Position numbers and translations under genes: made by a program. Below are positions 51,875 through 61,647 of a stretch of 64,000 nucleotides of DNA, piece by piece (positions within the stretch are counted from its first letter, which is position 1; each line of letters starts with the position of its first letter). The stretch is from Coprococcus sp. OM04-5BH (GTDB lineage: Bacteria > Bacillota > Clostridia > Lachnospirales > Lachnospiraceae): NCBI RefSeq assembly GCF_003482105.1, contig NZ_QULM01000001.1:372001-436000 (forward strand). Direction: 5' to 3'. The notes under the pieces are model-generated. The model worked only from the letters and a program-made list of their open reading frames with translations. It was not told the DNA's origin and did not search any database.

Positions 51875-52243
51875 TTCCTCCTATATAAAATAATATACTT
51901 AACCATGGGCTGGGATGTTATATACTTAGATCCTTTGGCAACATGGTTTTGAACCATATGCAATAATAGCACATTGCACCGGGGAATACTAATATTATTT
52001 TATTTTTTTTGTAAATTTCTTTTTTTATGTTAAAATATATGTCTGTAGGTCGTTTAAGTGCGAAAAAGCATAATAAAAATAATATTTCAGGGGTTTTATT
52101 GGTTTATTTGCCGGAGATTTCTGCATAGATATAATAAATGACCTTATTCTCAGGAAAATGAAAGCATGAAAAGGGATATCATTACAGTAAAGCATTACAG
52201 CGTTTCATAGGTTGAGATATTAATATTATTAAGGAGATATGGA
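51875..52243. other. Divergent intergenic region
   Basis: AT-rich and without a gene. On the plus strand TTGCCG (52108-52113), 16-base spacer, TATAAT (52130-52135) is a plausible promoter for the LOG gene. The minus-strand permease promoter must lie near 51900-52000 but is not clear. Confidence 0.5.
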
Positions 52244-52810
52244 ATGAATATTTGCGTATACGGATCATCAAGCGATGATATAGATAAGAAATACATAGAA
52301 GCCACAGAGCGGCTTGGAGAGCTTATGGCGGAGCATGGACACGGGCTGGTGTTCGGCGGCGGGGCCAGAGGTCTTATGGGAGCGGTTGCAAGAGGCGTTG
52401 CCGGAAAGAACGGCAGTATAATCGGTGTTGCACCGGGGTTTTTCAATGTGGACGGAGTGCTCTTTGACAAATGCACGGAGTTCATCACCACAGATACCAT
52501 GAGGGAGAGAAAGGCTGTCATGGAGGACAGGGCAGACGCCTTTATCGTAACGCCCGGAGGCATGGGTACATTTGAAGAGTTCTTTGAGATACTTACCCTT
52601 AAGGAGCTGGGACGTCACGGCAAGGCAATAGTCATATTCAACATAGACGGCTACTATGATAAGCTGATCCAGATGCTTGATGAATCTGTGGAGAAGAAGT
52701 TCATGGTGCCTGCCATCCGTGAGATTTACACAGTCCTTGATGATGAGGAAGAGATCTTAAAGTATCTTGAGGGTTACAAGACCGAGGTAGGTAGGGTATT
52801 CAAGTTCTAA
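52244..52810 (+). CDS. LOG family protein (nucleoside 5'-monophosphate phosphoribohydrolase-like)
   Basis: 188 residues. Rossmann-type fold: NICVYGSSSDDIDKKYIEAT, GLVFGGGARGLMGAVARGVA and the hallmark TPGGMGTFEEFFEILTLKEL (PGGXGTXXE). LOG enzymes release the base from nucleoside monophosphates; many are misnamed lysine decarboxylases. ATG 52244 follows AAGGAGATATGGA. The physiological substrate in gut bacteria is unknown. Confidence 0.9.
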   Translation: MNICVYGSSSDDIDKKYIEATERLGELMAEHGHGLVFGGGARGLMGAVARGVAGKNGSIIGVAPGFFNVDGVLFDKCTEFITTDTMRERKAVMEDRADAFIVTPGGMGTFEEFFEILTLKELGRHGKAIVIFNIDGYYDKLIQMLDESVEKKFMVPAIREIYTVLDDEEEILKYLEGYKTEVGRVFKF

Positions 52811-52940
52811 GAGCAAACAGGACATGATCGATATTTAATTTAAAGGCTTCAGAACAAAGGCTTCAGAACAGAGATTTTGAGACAAAAGCCGGGGAAAAAG
52901 TATGGTTTCAAGGGTTATATATACATGGGAGTGATAAAGC

Positions 52941-53666
52941 GTGGCAGATACAAACTATGGTGTAAATGATCTCATAAGAGACGAGTTATACAAGAATATG
53001 GATGAGGAGTACGGCAGGCAGCAGGCGAAGCTGATCCCGGAATGTGGCAATATCATAGGTGTGAGAATGCCTGTGCTCAACAAGATGGCAAGGGAAATCG
53101 CCAGTGTAAACTGGAAGGAATATCTGCAGGGTGCAAGGAGCGACACATACGAGGAGATACTGCTACAGGCTCTTGTCCTTGGGTATGCCAGAGGCAAGGT
53201 TGACGATATACTACTGTATATAGAAGAGTTTATTCCGCTTATAGACAACTGGGCGGTGTGCGATCACCTGTGTGCAGGTCTTGGCATGGCAAGGGAGTAT
53301 CAGGAAGAGTTTTGGGAATTTATAACAAAATGGGTGAGCCGGGACGGCAGGCTTAAGAAGCCGGGGCATCCCGAGTATATAATGCGTTTTGTTACGGTCA
53401 TGATGCTGGATTATTTTATAAATGACAGGTATATAGACAATGTGCTCTTCGCTTACAATACCATGAAGCATCCGGGATATTACTTCAAGATGGGTGTTGC
53501 CTGGGGTCTTGAGACTGCATATTACAGCTATCCGGATAAGGTGCTGGCATTTTTGAAGGATAATGACCTGGATGATGAGACCCTTTCCATGACATTTAAG
53601 AAGCTGCTTAATTCAGGGAAGTTAAGTGACGAAGAAAAACAGGCTATAAAAGAAATCCGTGAATGA
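52941..53666 (+). CDS. AlkD-like DNA alkylation repair protein
   Basis: 241 residues built from HEAT-like helical repeats. Typical pieces: GVRMPVLNKMAREIA, EEILLQALVLGYARGK, LIDNWAVCDHLCAGL (with the Trp/Asp region near the active site) and FVTVMMLDYF. AlkD removes alkylated purines without base flipping; many relatives lack proven activity. GTG 52941 follows GGGAGTGA. Separate from the LOG gene by 130 bases. Confidence 0.85.
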   Translation: MADTNYGVNDLIRDELYKNMDEEYGRQQAKLIPECGNIIGVRMPVLNKMAREIASVNWKEYLQGARSDTYEEILLQALVLGYARGKVDDILLYIEEFIPLIDNWAVCDHLCAGLGMAREYQEEFWEFITKWVSRDGRLKKPGHPEYIMRFVTVMMLDYFINDRYIDNVLFAYNTMKHPGYYFKMGVAWGLETAYYSYPDKVLAFLKDNDLDDETLSMTFKKLLNSGKLSDEEKQAIKEIRE

Positions 53667-53769
53667 ATAAAATTCAAGATAAAAAAACAGCATATATGAT
53701 CATAGATTGTAAAAAATCGTAAAAAATTTAAAAATACTAATATTATAGATAAATTGAATAATAAAAAAT

Positions 53770-53831
53770 AAAACCTCCATACTAATAAGTAATAAATGGA
53801 TACAAATATTACTGAACAGCATGGAGGTTTT
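53770..53831 (+). promoter_or_regulatory. Anti-Shine-Dalgarno stem ahead of a small ORF
   Basis: AAAACCTCCAT (53770-53780) is perfectly complementary to ATGGAGGTTTT (53821-53831), which contains the GGAGG ribosome site of the 44-codon ORF at 53836. Loop of 40 bases. The stem would hide the ribosome site. Confidence 0.65.
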
Positions 53832-53835
53832 TATT

Positions 53836-53970
53836 ATGAAATTATTTTTAAAAAGTTGTCTCAGACTTATCAAGGGTACTGTTTTGGTTGGCATTGCCTA
53901 TGCTATGATGAAGTGTTGCCGGTTATGCCTTGAGGCAGAACGCAAGACCCTTTCAAAAACCGAGTCATAA
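53836..53970 (+). CDS. 44-residue membrane peptide
   Basis: MKLFLKSCLRLIKGTVLVGI, then AYAMMKCCRLCLEAERKTLS and KTES. One hydrophobic helix (about residues 8-26) with basic residues on both sides and a CC/C cluster. GGAGG lies 8 bases before ATG 53836, inside an 11-bp stem with upstream sequence. The plan resembles small membrane peptides of type I toxin-antitoxin loci or small stress proteins, but no antisense RNA promoter was identified. Confidence 0.55.
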   Translation: MKLFLKSCLRLIKGTVLVGIAYAMMKCCRLCLEAERKTLSKTES

Positions 53971-54068
53971 CACATCACATGAAGAAAGAAAATCCGGTCA
54001 CATATGACAGTCTTCTTGAAATTCCTGCTTCGGAGCAATTGCTTCCCTGAAATACTGTTTTATAGACA

Positions 54069-54599
54069 TTACTTTCCCGAAAGGCTTGACATGGTGTCTG
54101 CGATAACCTGAATTACCAGGTCGGGATTTTCATTCTTGTACTGGAGAAGGGCGTTGGAGCAGCCCTGTATCAGCATGGTAACCTTTACATTGTATGACAG
54201 TTCATTTAACTCAGGATGACCCTTGAATATTGTCTCCTTGATCTTTGCTTCAAGCTTGGAAGTGAGCAACCCGTAGTTTTTGTCATTTGCAGGGAAAAGG
54301 ATGTTAAACATGTGTCCCTGGTTTATGAAAGCGTAGCAAAGCTGGGCAGTAGCCTCAGCCGGGTTGCTTATGAACAGCTCCGGATTTGGGATGTCCGATA
54401 TGAGCTTTTCTATGGCATCGTTCTCCAGATAATCTGCAAGGTCATATATATCCTTGAAGTGCAGGTAGAAGGTCTGCTTGCTTATGCCGGCTTTCTCAGT
54501 AAGCTCCTTCACGGTTATCCTCTCTAGAGCTTTCTTAGAGCGAAGCTCCAGAAATGCACTGAATATACTATTTCTTGTTCTTGTTATTCTTAAATCCAT
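54069..54599 (-). CDS. TetR family transcriptional regulator
   Basis: 176 residues. N-terminal helix-turn-helix (RITVKELTEKAGISKQTFYL, then HFKDIYDLADYLE) typical of TetR/AcrR; the C-terminal part is the variable ligand and dimer domain. Divergent from glgB, with GACTACAGTC inverted repeats in the shared region, so it probably represses itself and perhaps glgB. Ligand unknown. Confidence 0.9.
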   Translation of the reverse strand: MDLRITRTRNSIFSAFLELRSKKALERITVKELTEKAGISKQTFYLHFKDIYDLADYLENDAIEKLISDIPNPELFISNPAEATAQLCYAFINQGHMFNILFPANDKNYGLLTSKLEAKIKETIFKGHPELNELSYNVKVTMLIQGCSNALLQYKNENPDLVIQVIADTMSSLSGK

Positions 54600-54670
54600 A
54601 TGGCTTATCTTTCCTTATATCAATTCTATGTGAATATAACTTCAAATTTCTAATATTATTTACACTTTTA

Positions 54671-54763
54671 GACTACAGTCAAATAATTGACTAAGATAAA
54701 TTATTGCTTATGGCAATGGACTTTCCTGTGCCTTATAATAATGGAAAATATGACTACAGTCAA
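54671..54763. promoter_or_regulatory. Repeated GACTACAGTCAA sites between tetR and glgB
   Basis: GACTACAGTCAA at 54671-54682 and again at 54752-54763, each an inverted repeat GACT-AC-AGTC. A TATAAT (54735-54740) lies between them. Good candidates for the operator of the divergent TetR protein. Confidence 0.6.
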
Positions 54764-54839
54764 GAATATAATTCTGTGGCGTGATATTAGACGTTTCACG
54801 GGATTGCAGAAAATACATCAGGGAACAAGGGAGAAGGTT

Positions 54840-56753
54840 ATGGATATATATGAATTTTATTCAGGCAAATGTTTCGAGGCATATGAGGAATTAGGAGCAC
54901 ATCTTATAAGAGAAAAAAAAGCCGGCAAGACCGGGGCAAATAAAAAGACAGGGACAGTAAAGGCAAAGGATACAGAGGTAAAGGGTGTTAGATTTGTAAC
55001 CTATGCACCCAACGCAGCAGGAGTAAGCCTTATGGGAGATTTCAACAGCTGGGGCGAAACAGAGATGACAAGGTGCTATGGCGGAGGCTTCTATGAGGTG
55101 ACAGTGGCTGGTGCCCGCCCGGGAATGATGTACAAGTATAAGATATATCACAGGGATGGCAGCAGCATGGAGCACTGTGATCCTTACGGCTTCGGCATGG
55201 AGCTTCGCCCGGCATATGCCTCTATCATAAGAGACCTGGATGAGTATAAGTTTAAAGACAGCAGGTGGATGAAGACCAGAAGTGTAAGACAGGGTTCGCC
55301 TTTGAATATATTCGAGGTTCATCTCGGTTCCTTTAAGACCAAGCCTGTATATGATGAAAACGGAAATGAGTTGACAACGGAGCAGGTGGCAGAGGAAGGC
55401 AGAGTCCATGAGAGCTGGTATACATACACAGAGATTGCTCCGCTTCTTGTGGAATATGTGAAGGCACACAATTACAACTATGTGGAATTTATGCCATTGT
55501 CAGAGCACCCAAGTGACCAGTCCTGGGGATACCAGAATACAGGCTTTTTCAGTCCTACCTCAAGATACGGAACAGCGGCAGAGCTGATGGAGCTTGTGGA
55601 TGTGCTCCATCAGAACAATATCGGAGTTATCATGGATTTTGTTCCGGTGCATTTTGCTCTTGATGGTTACGGACTTGCAAGGTATGACGGAACGCCTCTC
55701 TACGAGCACCCTACAAATGATGTTGGCTACAGCGAGTGGGGAAGCATGAACTTCATCCATTCAAAAGGTGAGGTGTCAAGCTTCTTACAGAGTGCAGCTA
55801 ACTACTGGCTTGAGAAGTATCATTTTGATGGTCTCAGAATGGACGCCATAAGCCGTATCATCTACTGGATGGGAGATCCTGACAGAGGGGTGAATGAGCG
55901 TGCGGTAGAATTTATCCGTACCATGAACAAGGGACTTAAGGAGAGACACCCAAGTGCCATGCTCTGTGCTGAGGACTCCACAGATTACAAGGGAACCACC
56001 AAGGAGGTTCAGTACGGAGGACTGGGCTTTGATTACAAATGGGATATGGGCTGGATGAATGACACCCTTGATTTCTTCAGAACCCTTCCGTTCTGCAGGG
56101 CAGAGCACTACCACAAGCTGACATTCTCAATGATGTATTACTATAATGAAAGATATATGCTGCCACTGTCCCACGATGAGGTGGTACACGGCAAGGCGAC
56201 CATCCTTCAGAAGATGGCGGGACCGTATGAGGAGAAGTTCCCACAGGCCAGAGCACTCTATGCTTACATGTATGCCCATCCCGGCAAGAAGCTTAATTTC
56301 ATGGGAAATGAGCTTGGCCAGTTAAGAGAGTGGGATGAGAAGAGACAACAGGATTACGACATATTAAAGTATCCGCTTCATTCAGCCTTCAATACCTATA
56401 TCAAGGATCTCAACAAGATATATATGAAGGAGAAGGCCCTGTGGGCATGGGATGATGATCCTCATGGCTTCGACTGGATACTCTGCGGCAAGGAGCAGGA
56501 TGTGGTATATATCTTCCAGAGAGTAGTTGAGGAGGAGAAGATCATAGTCGTTCTTAACCTTTCGGGAATGACCTACTACAATTATCATTTCAGATATGGC
56601 TTCGGCAATTCCATGAAGGTGATCATAAACAGTGACTGGAATAAGTACGGCGGCTCCACACCGGACAGTGAGAAGACAATATATGGTGATAAAGGTGATT
56701 TTGGATTTGACCTGAAGCCCTTGTCTGCATTATATTTAAGACCGGAGGATTAA
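54840..56753 (+). CDS. glgB: 1,4-alpha-glucan branching enzyme
   Basis: Creates alpha-1,6 branches in glycogen. 637 residues. N-terminal CBM48 domain (GVRFVTYAPNAAGVSLMGDF with NSW), then the GH13 catalytic barrel: VIMDFVPVHF, catalytic Asp in FDGLRMDAISR, catalytic Glu in MLCAEDSTDYKG, and LSHDEVVHGK with the third Asp. ATG 54840 is chosen for AGGGAGAAGG just upstream; a longer open frame starts at 54687 within the operator region. The next gene begins 3 bases after the stop. Confidence 0.95.
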   Translation: MDIYEFYSGKCFEAYEELGAHLIREKKAGKTGANKKTGTVKAKDTEVKGVRFVTYAPNAAGVSLMGDFNSWGETEMTRCYGGGFYEVTVAGARPGMMYKYKIYHRDGSSMEHCDPYGFGMELRPAYASIIRDLDEYKFKDSRWMKTRSVRQGSPLNIFEVHLGSFKTKPVYDENGNELTTEQVAEEGRVHESWYTYTEIAPLLVEYVKAHNYNYVEFMPLSEHPSDQSWGYQNTGFFSPTSRYGTAAELMELVDVLHQNNIGVIMDFVPVHFALDGYGLARYDGTPLYEHPTNDVGYSEWGSMNFIHSKGEVSSFLQSAANYWLEKYHFDGLRMDAISRIIYWMGDPDRGVNERAVEFIRTMNKGLKERHPSAMLCAEDSTDYKGTTKEVQYGGLGFDYKWDMGWMNDTLDFFRTLPFCRAEHYHKLTFSMMYYYNERYMLPLSHDEVVHGKATILQKMAGPYEEKFPQARALYAYMYAHPGKKLNFMGNELGQLREWDEKRQQDYDILKYPLHSAFNTYIKDLNKIYMKEKALWAWDDDPHGFDWILCGKEQDVVYIFQRVVEEEKIIVVLNLSGMTYYNYHFRYGFGNSMKVIINSDWNKYGGSTPDSEKTIYGDKGDFGFDLKPLSALYLRPED

Positions 56754-56755
56754 GA

Positions 56756-58312
56756 ATGATTTTAGATGTAAGTAATTTAAGCCACGGATTTGGCGACAGA
56801 GCAATATTTGAAGATGTGTCCTTCAGACTGTTGAAGGGCGAGCATATAGGGCTTGTAGGGGCAAATGGTGAGGGTAAGTCTACCTTCATGAACATAGTTA
56901 CAGGGAGTCTCATGCCTGACGCAGGAAAGGTAACATGGGCGAAGAACGTAACAGTAGGATACCTTGACCAGCATACAGTCCTTACTAAGGGCATGACCAT
57001 CGGTGAGGTGTTAAAGAGTGCTTTCTCAAGATTGTTTGAAATGGAAGCACGTATAAATGAAATATGTGACAAGCTGGGAGAGGTCACTGATGAGGACGAG
57101 ATGAACGCCCTTCTTGATGAGATGGGAAGCCTTCAGGATCTTTTAGACAGCCATGATTTTTATAATATAGATTCAAAGGTAGAGGAGGTAGCAAGAGCAT
57201 TTGATCTGTTGCCTCTGGGACTTGATAAGGATGTAACGGACCTGTCCGGAGGACAGAGGACTAAGGTACTGCTGGCGAAGCTTCTGCTTTCAAAGCCAGA
57301 GATACTCTTACTTGACGAGCCGACCAACTATCTGGACGCCAATCATATAGAGTGGCTTAAAAGGTATCTCAGGGATTATGAGAATGCATTTATACTCATC
57401 TCCCATGACATACCATTTTTAAATTCGGTTATTAACATCATCTACCACATGGAGAACTGTAAGCTCACAAGATATGTGGGAGATTATGATAAGTTCCTTG
57501 AGGTGTACGAGGTGAGAAAGAACCAGCTTGAGGCGGCTTACAGGAAGCAGCAGCAGGAGATATCTGAGCTTAAGGATTTCGTTGCCAGAAACAAGGCAAG
57601 GGTTGCTACCAGGAACATGGCAATGTCAAGGCAGAAGAAGCTTGACAAAATGGAGATCATAGAGCTTGAGAGAGAGAGACCGAAGCCGGAATTTAACTTC
57701 AAGGAGGCGAGAACCTCAGGTAAGGTTATATTTGAAACCACAGATCTTGTTATAGGCTATGACAAGGATAAGCCGTTGTCCAGACCTATGAACCTGAGAA
57801 TGGAGAGGGGAGACAAGATTGCTATTGTGGGAACAAACGGTATTGGAAAGACAACCTTCCTAAAGAGCGTTCTGGGGCTTATCCCGGTTATATCGGGAAA
57901 GGCAAATCTGGGAGATTATCTGTACAAGGGGTATTTCGAGCAGGAGTGCAGCATGGGCGAGAATACCTGTCTTGAAGAGATCTGGCAGGAGTTTCCGGGA
58001 TATACCCAGTATGAGGTAAGAAGTGCCCTTGCCAAGTGCGGTCTCACCACAAAGCACATAGAGAGCAAGGTGAAGGTGCTGTCCGGTGGAGAACAGGCCA
58101 AGGTAAGATTATGCAAGCTTATCAATACCGAAACAAATGTCCTTCTTTTAGACGAGCCTACCAATCATCTTGATGTGGATGCGAAGGATGAGCTTAAGCG
58201 TGCCTTAAAGGCATACAAGGGTTCCATACTTGTGGTATGTCATGAGCCTGAGTTCTACGAAGGACTGGTGAAGGACATATGGAATCTTGAGCAGTATTCA
58301 TTACTGTCATAA
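56756..58312 (+). CDS. ABC-F family ATPase (YbiT-like)
   Basis: 518 residues, two ATPase cassettes without membrane segments. First: GANGEGKST, DLSGGQRTKVLLAKLL, ILLLDEPTNYLD. Second: GTNGIGKTT, VLSGGEQAKVRLCKLI, VLLLDEPTNHLD. The short linker (ELKDFVARNKARVATRNMAM) and lack of a C-terminal coiled coil separate it from the ABC-F gene at 40073 and place it near YbiT. Acts on ribosomes. GGAGG of its ribosome site lies within the last codons of glgB, so the two are probably co-transcribed. Confidence 0.92.
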   Translation: MILDVSNLSHGFGDRAIFEDVSFRLLKGEHIGLVGANGEGKSTFMNIVTGSLMPDAGKVTWAKNVTVGYLDQHTVLTKGMTIGEVLKSAFSRLFEMEARINEICDKLGEVTDEDEMNALLDEMGSLQDLLDSHDFYNIDSKVEEVARAFDLLPLGLDKDVTDLSGGQRTKVLLAKLLLSKPEILLLDEPTNYLDANHIEWLKRYLRDYENAFILISHDIPFLNSVINIIYHMENCKLTRYVGDYDKFLEVYEVRKNQLEAAYRKQQQEISELKDFVARNKARVATRNMAMSRQKKLDKMEIIELERERPKPEFNFKEARTSGKVIFETTDLVIGYDKDKPLSRPMNLRMERGDKIAIVGTNGIGKTTFLKSVLGLIPVISGKANLGDYLYKGYFEQECSMGENTCLEEIWQEFPGYTQYEVRSALAKCGLTTKHIESKVKVLSGGEQAKVRLCKLINTETNVLLLDEPTNHLDVDAKDELKRALKAYKGSILVVCHEPEFYEGLVKDIWNLEQYSLLS

Positions 58313-58424
58313 AGATAGTTGAAATCTGTGATAGTATGTGGAACGTGAGTATACAAGGGCAGATTGAACCCGGTGGTATCTGTGGACTTGAGTAAAAAAA
58401 CATAATAGGGAATGGAATACATAG

Positions 58425-60212
58425 ATGTCTGAATTACTTAACATATTAAGAGAGCATAAGATAATAGCTGACGGCGCATTTGGAACTTATTTTCAGAGCA
58501 AATATGGTGATAATGACAATGTTGCTCCGGAGCGGGCGAACCTTACGGACCGCTCCAAGGTTGTTGCCATACATAAGGATTATATTGCAGCAGGGGCGAG
58601 ACTCATAAGGACGAATACGTTTGCAAGTAACACAATATCCCTGGGGATGAATTTCATGGAGGTTCTGGCAAATGTAAGAAATGCGGTGGCAGCAGCCAGG
58701 ACGGCGGTAAGGGAAAGCTTTGTAAGAGATAAAGTGTTCATAGCCGGAGACATAGGCCCCATACCGAAGGATTCCGGTGCGGATCACAGCCAGATCGTAA
58801 ATGAATACATGACCATAGCTGATATTTTTATAGAAGAGAAGCTGGACATGATACTTTTTGAGACCCAGGCGGAGCTTTCGGACATACTTCCGGTTATACA
58901 TCACATAAAGGAAGTAAGTGACATGCCGGTGTGGGTACAGTTCTCCGTGAACCAGTTCGGATACAGTAATGCAGGACTTTCGGCAAGGAAGCTGTGGGAG
59001 CTGGCGGCAGCAGATGATGATATAGACGGAATAGGCTTAAACTGTGGAATAGGTCCTGCCCACATGGAGAAGATACTTAAGACCGTGAACCTTGACTGCG
59101 GCAAATTCGTATCAGTGCTTCCAAATGCCGGCTATCCGAAGCTGTTCATGAACAGACTTACATTTTCAAACAATATAGGATATTTCTCCGAGAAGGCGGG
59201 AGTATTTGCCCGGATGGGAGCGGACATTATAGGCGGCTGCTGTGGAACCGACCCTGCCAATATTGAAGATATACGGAGAACAGTTTCTTTACAGCATAAT
59301 GATAAGATTAAGACCGTGGCAGGTCAGACCCATGAGGCTTTCGACCCTTGTGACACCGGGCTTCTCTCCGTAAGAAAGAATGATCCGACTCACAAGATAA
59401 TTGCAGTGGAGCTGGTACCTCCTGTCAATGCGGATGATGAGAAGCTTCTTGACGCTGCAAATATCTTAAAGAATGCCGGAGCTGATGTGGTTACATTTCC
59501 GGATTCTCCATCAGGAAGAACCAGGGCAGATGCAGTGCTCATGGCGGAAAAGGTTAAGAATGAGACAGGACTCAGGGTCATGCCTCATATCTGCTGTCGT
59601 GATAAGAATGCCATAGCCATAAGAGCGACCATACTCGGGGCAAGGCTTAACGGAATAGAGGATTTCCTGGTCATAACCGGGGATCCTGTGCCGGTTATGA
59701 TAAGACAGACCACAAAGAGTGTGTTCAACTTCGATTCCATAGGAATGATGAACATAATCTCTGACATGAATGAGGAGATTCTTAAATCCCACAGGGTAAG
59801 CTATGGGGGAGCCATAAATCATAACAGGGTAAATCTTAACATAGAGATAGAACGCGTTAAAAAGAAAATGAAGGCAGGTGCTACATTCTTCTTAAGCCAG
59901 CCGGTGTTCTCAGCCAGGCAGGCTGAGATATTAAAGGGGATAAAGGAGCAGACCGGTGCGGTGATACTGGTGGGTATCATGCCTTTGGTGAGCAGAAGAA
60001 ATGCCATGTTCATGAAGAGTGAGATGAGTGGTATCAACATTCCTGATGAGGTTATCAACAGATATCCTGAAGATGGCAGCAGGGAAGAGGGAGAAGCTGT
60101 GGGCGTAGCCCTTGCAAAGGACATAATGGCTGCAACGGAAGACTTCGCTGATGGATACTATTTCTCCTTCCCATTCAACAGAGTCGGTATGTTAAAGAAA
60201 ATCATGGAGTAA
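58425..60212 (+). CDS. Bifunctional homocysteine S-methyltransferase / methylenetetrahydrofolate reductase
   Basis: 595 residues. The first 290 form a homocysteine methyltransferase (ADGAFGTYFQSKYGD at the start; zinc ligands in GLNCG and in GGCCGTDPANI). The rest is a MetF-like FAD reductase (AVELVPPVNADDEKLLDAAN; FLVITGDPVP; ATFFLSQPVFSARQAE). Same architecture as B. subtilis YitJ. It links methyl-THF formation to methionine synthesis. ATG 58425; a terminator follows. No S-box or other riboswitch was recognised upstream. Confidence 0.92.
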   Translation: MSELLNILREHKIIADGAFGTYFQSKYGDNDNVAPERANLTDRSKVVAIHKDYIAAGARLIRTNTFASNTISLGMNFMEVLANVRNAVAAARTAVRESFVRDKVFIAGDIGPIPKDSGADHSQIVNEYMTIADIFIEEKLDMILFETQAELSDILPVIHHIKEVSDMPVWVQFSVNQFGYSNAGLSARKLWELAAADDDIDGIGLNCGIGPAHMEKILKTVNLDCGKFVSVLPNAGYPKLFMNRLTFSNNIGYFSEKAGVFARMGADIIGGCCGTDPANIEDIRRTVSLQHNDKIKTVAGQTHEAFDPCDTGLLSVRKNDPTHKIIAVELVPPVNADDEKLLDAANILKNAGADVVTFPDSPSGRTRADAVLMAEKVKNETGLRVMPHICCRDKNAIAIRATILGARLNGIEDFLVITGDPVPVMIRQTTKSVFNFDSIGMMNIISDMNEEILKSHRVSYGGAINHNRVNLNIEIERVKKKMKAGATFFLSQPVFSARQAEILKGIKEQTGAVILVGIMPLVSRRNAMFMKSEMSGINIPDEVINRYPEDGSREEGEAVGVALAKDIMAATEDFADGYYFSFPFNRVGMLKKIME

Positions 60213-60218
60213 AATTAA

Positions 60219-60255
60219 TAAAAACCGGGCAGAGTGATCACCCGGTTTTTATTAT
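60219..60255. terminator. Bidirectional terminator
   Basis: AAAACCGGG (60221-60229) pairs with CCCGGTTTT (60241-60249), with A and T runs on the two sides, between convergent genes. Confidence 0.9.
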
Positions 60256-60294
60256 GGTAATTATGGACATGTGATATGTGGTATTTAATACACG

Positions 60295-61647
60295 TTAGTT
60301 AGTTTCTTTGGCTTTGTAAGCCTCAAAAACCTTCTCAGGTGGGCAGGTGAAGTACATTATGGAGAGCATAAGTGTACAGGATGCCCAGATGATAGGCTCT
60401 GTAATGGTAATTCCAAGATAACCAAGATGAGGTGCCAGGAATATAACTGACAGGATCTTGAATATCATCTCAAGAGTACTTGAAGCTATAGGAACGATCT
60501 TTCTTCCCATTCCCTGCATTGAACATCTGAGAACGAAGAGAGGTCCAAGGACGTAGAAGCAAGGAACACTGATCTTCAGGTACATGATGGCAGGATCTAC
60601 AATGGCAGCCTTGGTGGTTCCCGTAACCAGTCTGATAAGTGGAGAAGCCAGCAGCATATCCAGTATCACCAGAACGGTGGTTATTATCATATTTATCATT
60701 ATGCCGGCCTTTATACCCTCTTTCACACGGTCTATCCTTCCGGCACCCATATTCTGGCTGACAAAGGTGGTTACGGCATTTCCCACTATGTATAGCATTA
60801 CCGTCAGGATATCGAATACCCTTCTGGCAGCAGTGTGGGCAGTGATTATATCTGTACCCAGCTTGTTGATGGCACTCTGTAATACGATGGTACCGATATT
60901 TACAATACAGCTCATGAAGCCCATGGACAGGGCGGACATGCACAGATCGGTGAAATCCACATGGGATACGGAATACTCACCCTTCTTAGGAAGTAACCAT
61001 TTGCACTTGAATAAGAGGTATGCCGTACATCCGATGGCGGATACTGCCTGGGAGATCACGGTGGCAACAGCGGCACCTACCACTGCCATGTTGAAGCCCC
61101 TTATGAACAGCAGGTCAAGTCCGATGTTTAAGACAACGGATACGCCGAGGAAATAAAGGGGAGTCTTGCTGTCACCTACGGCTCTTAATATATTGGCAGA
61201 AAGATTATAGAGGGCTATGAACACCAGTCCCACAATGATGATCCTTACATAGTCATCAGCCATGCCAAGAATCTCCGCAGGAGTGCCAAGGAGCCTTAGT
61301 ACTGGGTAAATGAATACCAGTCCTAAGACAATGAGGAAAATGGTTGCCAGAGCCGTAAGTATGGTGGATACGGCAACAGTTCTTCTGAGCTTCTCGTAAT
61401 CCTTTGCTCCGTAATTCCTGGCGATAGGTATTGCAAGTCCCAGGGTTCCGCTGATCAGGAAACCCATAAGCATGTTGGATACAACGCTTGTGGCACCTAC
61501 GGCAGCCAGTGCGTCTGAGCTTACATAATTTCCCACAATGGCTGAATCGGCGAAGTTGTACAACTGCTGGGACAATTGACCGATGATCATAGGAATAGCG
61601 AATAACCATATAACCTTCATTGGTTTTCCTGTGGTCAAATCTTTCAT
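60295..61647 (-). CDS. MATE family efflux transporter
   Basis: 450 residues with 12 membrane helices in two halves. Typical start MKDLTTGKPMKVIWLFAIPM followed by IGQLSQQLYNFADSAIVGNY, with GTLGLAIPIARNYGAKDYEK; the second half has VTTFVSQNMGAGRIDRVKEG. Exports drugs or metabolites using a cation gradient; substrate unknown. ATG 61647 follows AAAGGATG. Monocistronic. Confidence 0.93.
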   Translation of the reverse strand: MKDLTTGKPMKVIWLFAIPMIIGQLSQQLYNFADSAIVGNYVSSDALAAVGATSVVSNMLMGFLISGTLGLAIPIARNYGAKDYEKLRRTVAVSTILTALATIFLIVLGLVFIYPVLRLLGTPAEILGMADDYVRIIIVGLVFIALYNLSANILRAVGDSKTPLYFLGVSVVLNIGLDLLFIRGFNMAVVGAAVATVISQAVSAIGCTAYLLFKCKWLLPKKGEYSVSHVDFTDLCMSALSMGFMSCIVNIGTIVLQSAINKLGTDIITAHTAARRVFDILTVMLYIVGNAVTTFVSQNMGAGRIDRVKEGIKAGIMINMIITTVLVILDMLLASPLIRLVTGTTKAAIVDPAIMYLKISVPCFYVLGPLFVLRCSMQGMGRKIVPIASSTLEMIFKILSVIFLAPHLGYLGITITEPIIWASCTLMLSIMYFTCPPEKVFEAYKAKETN

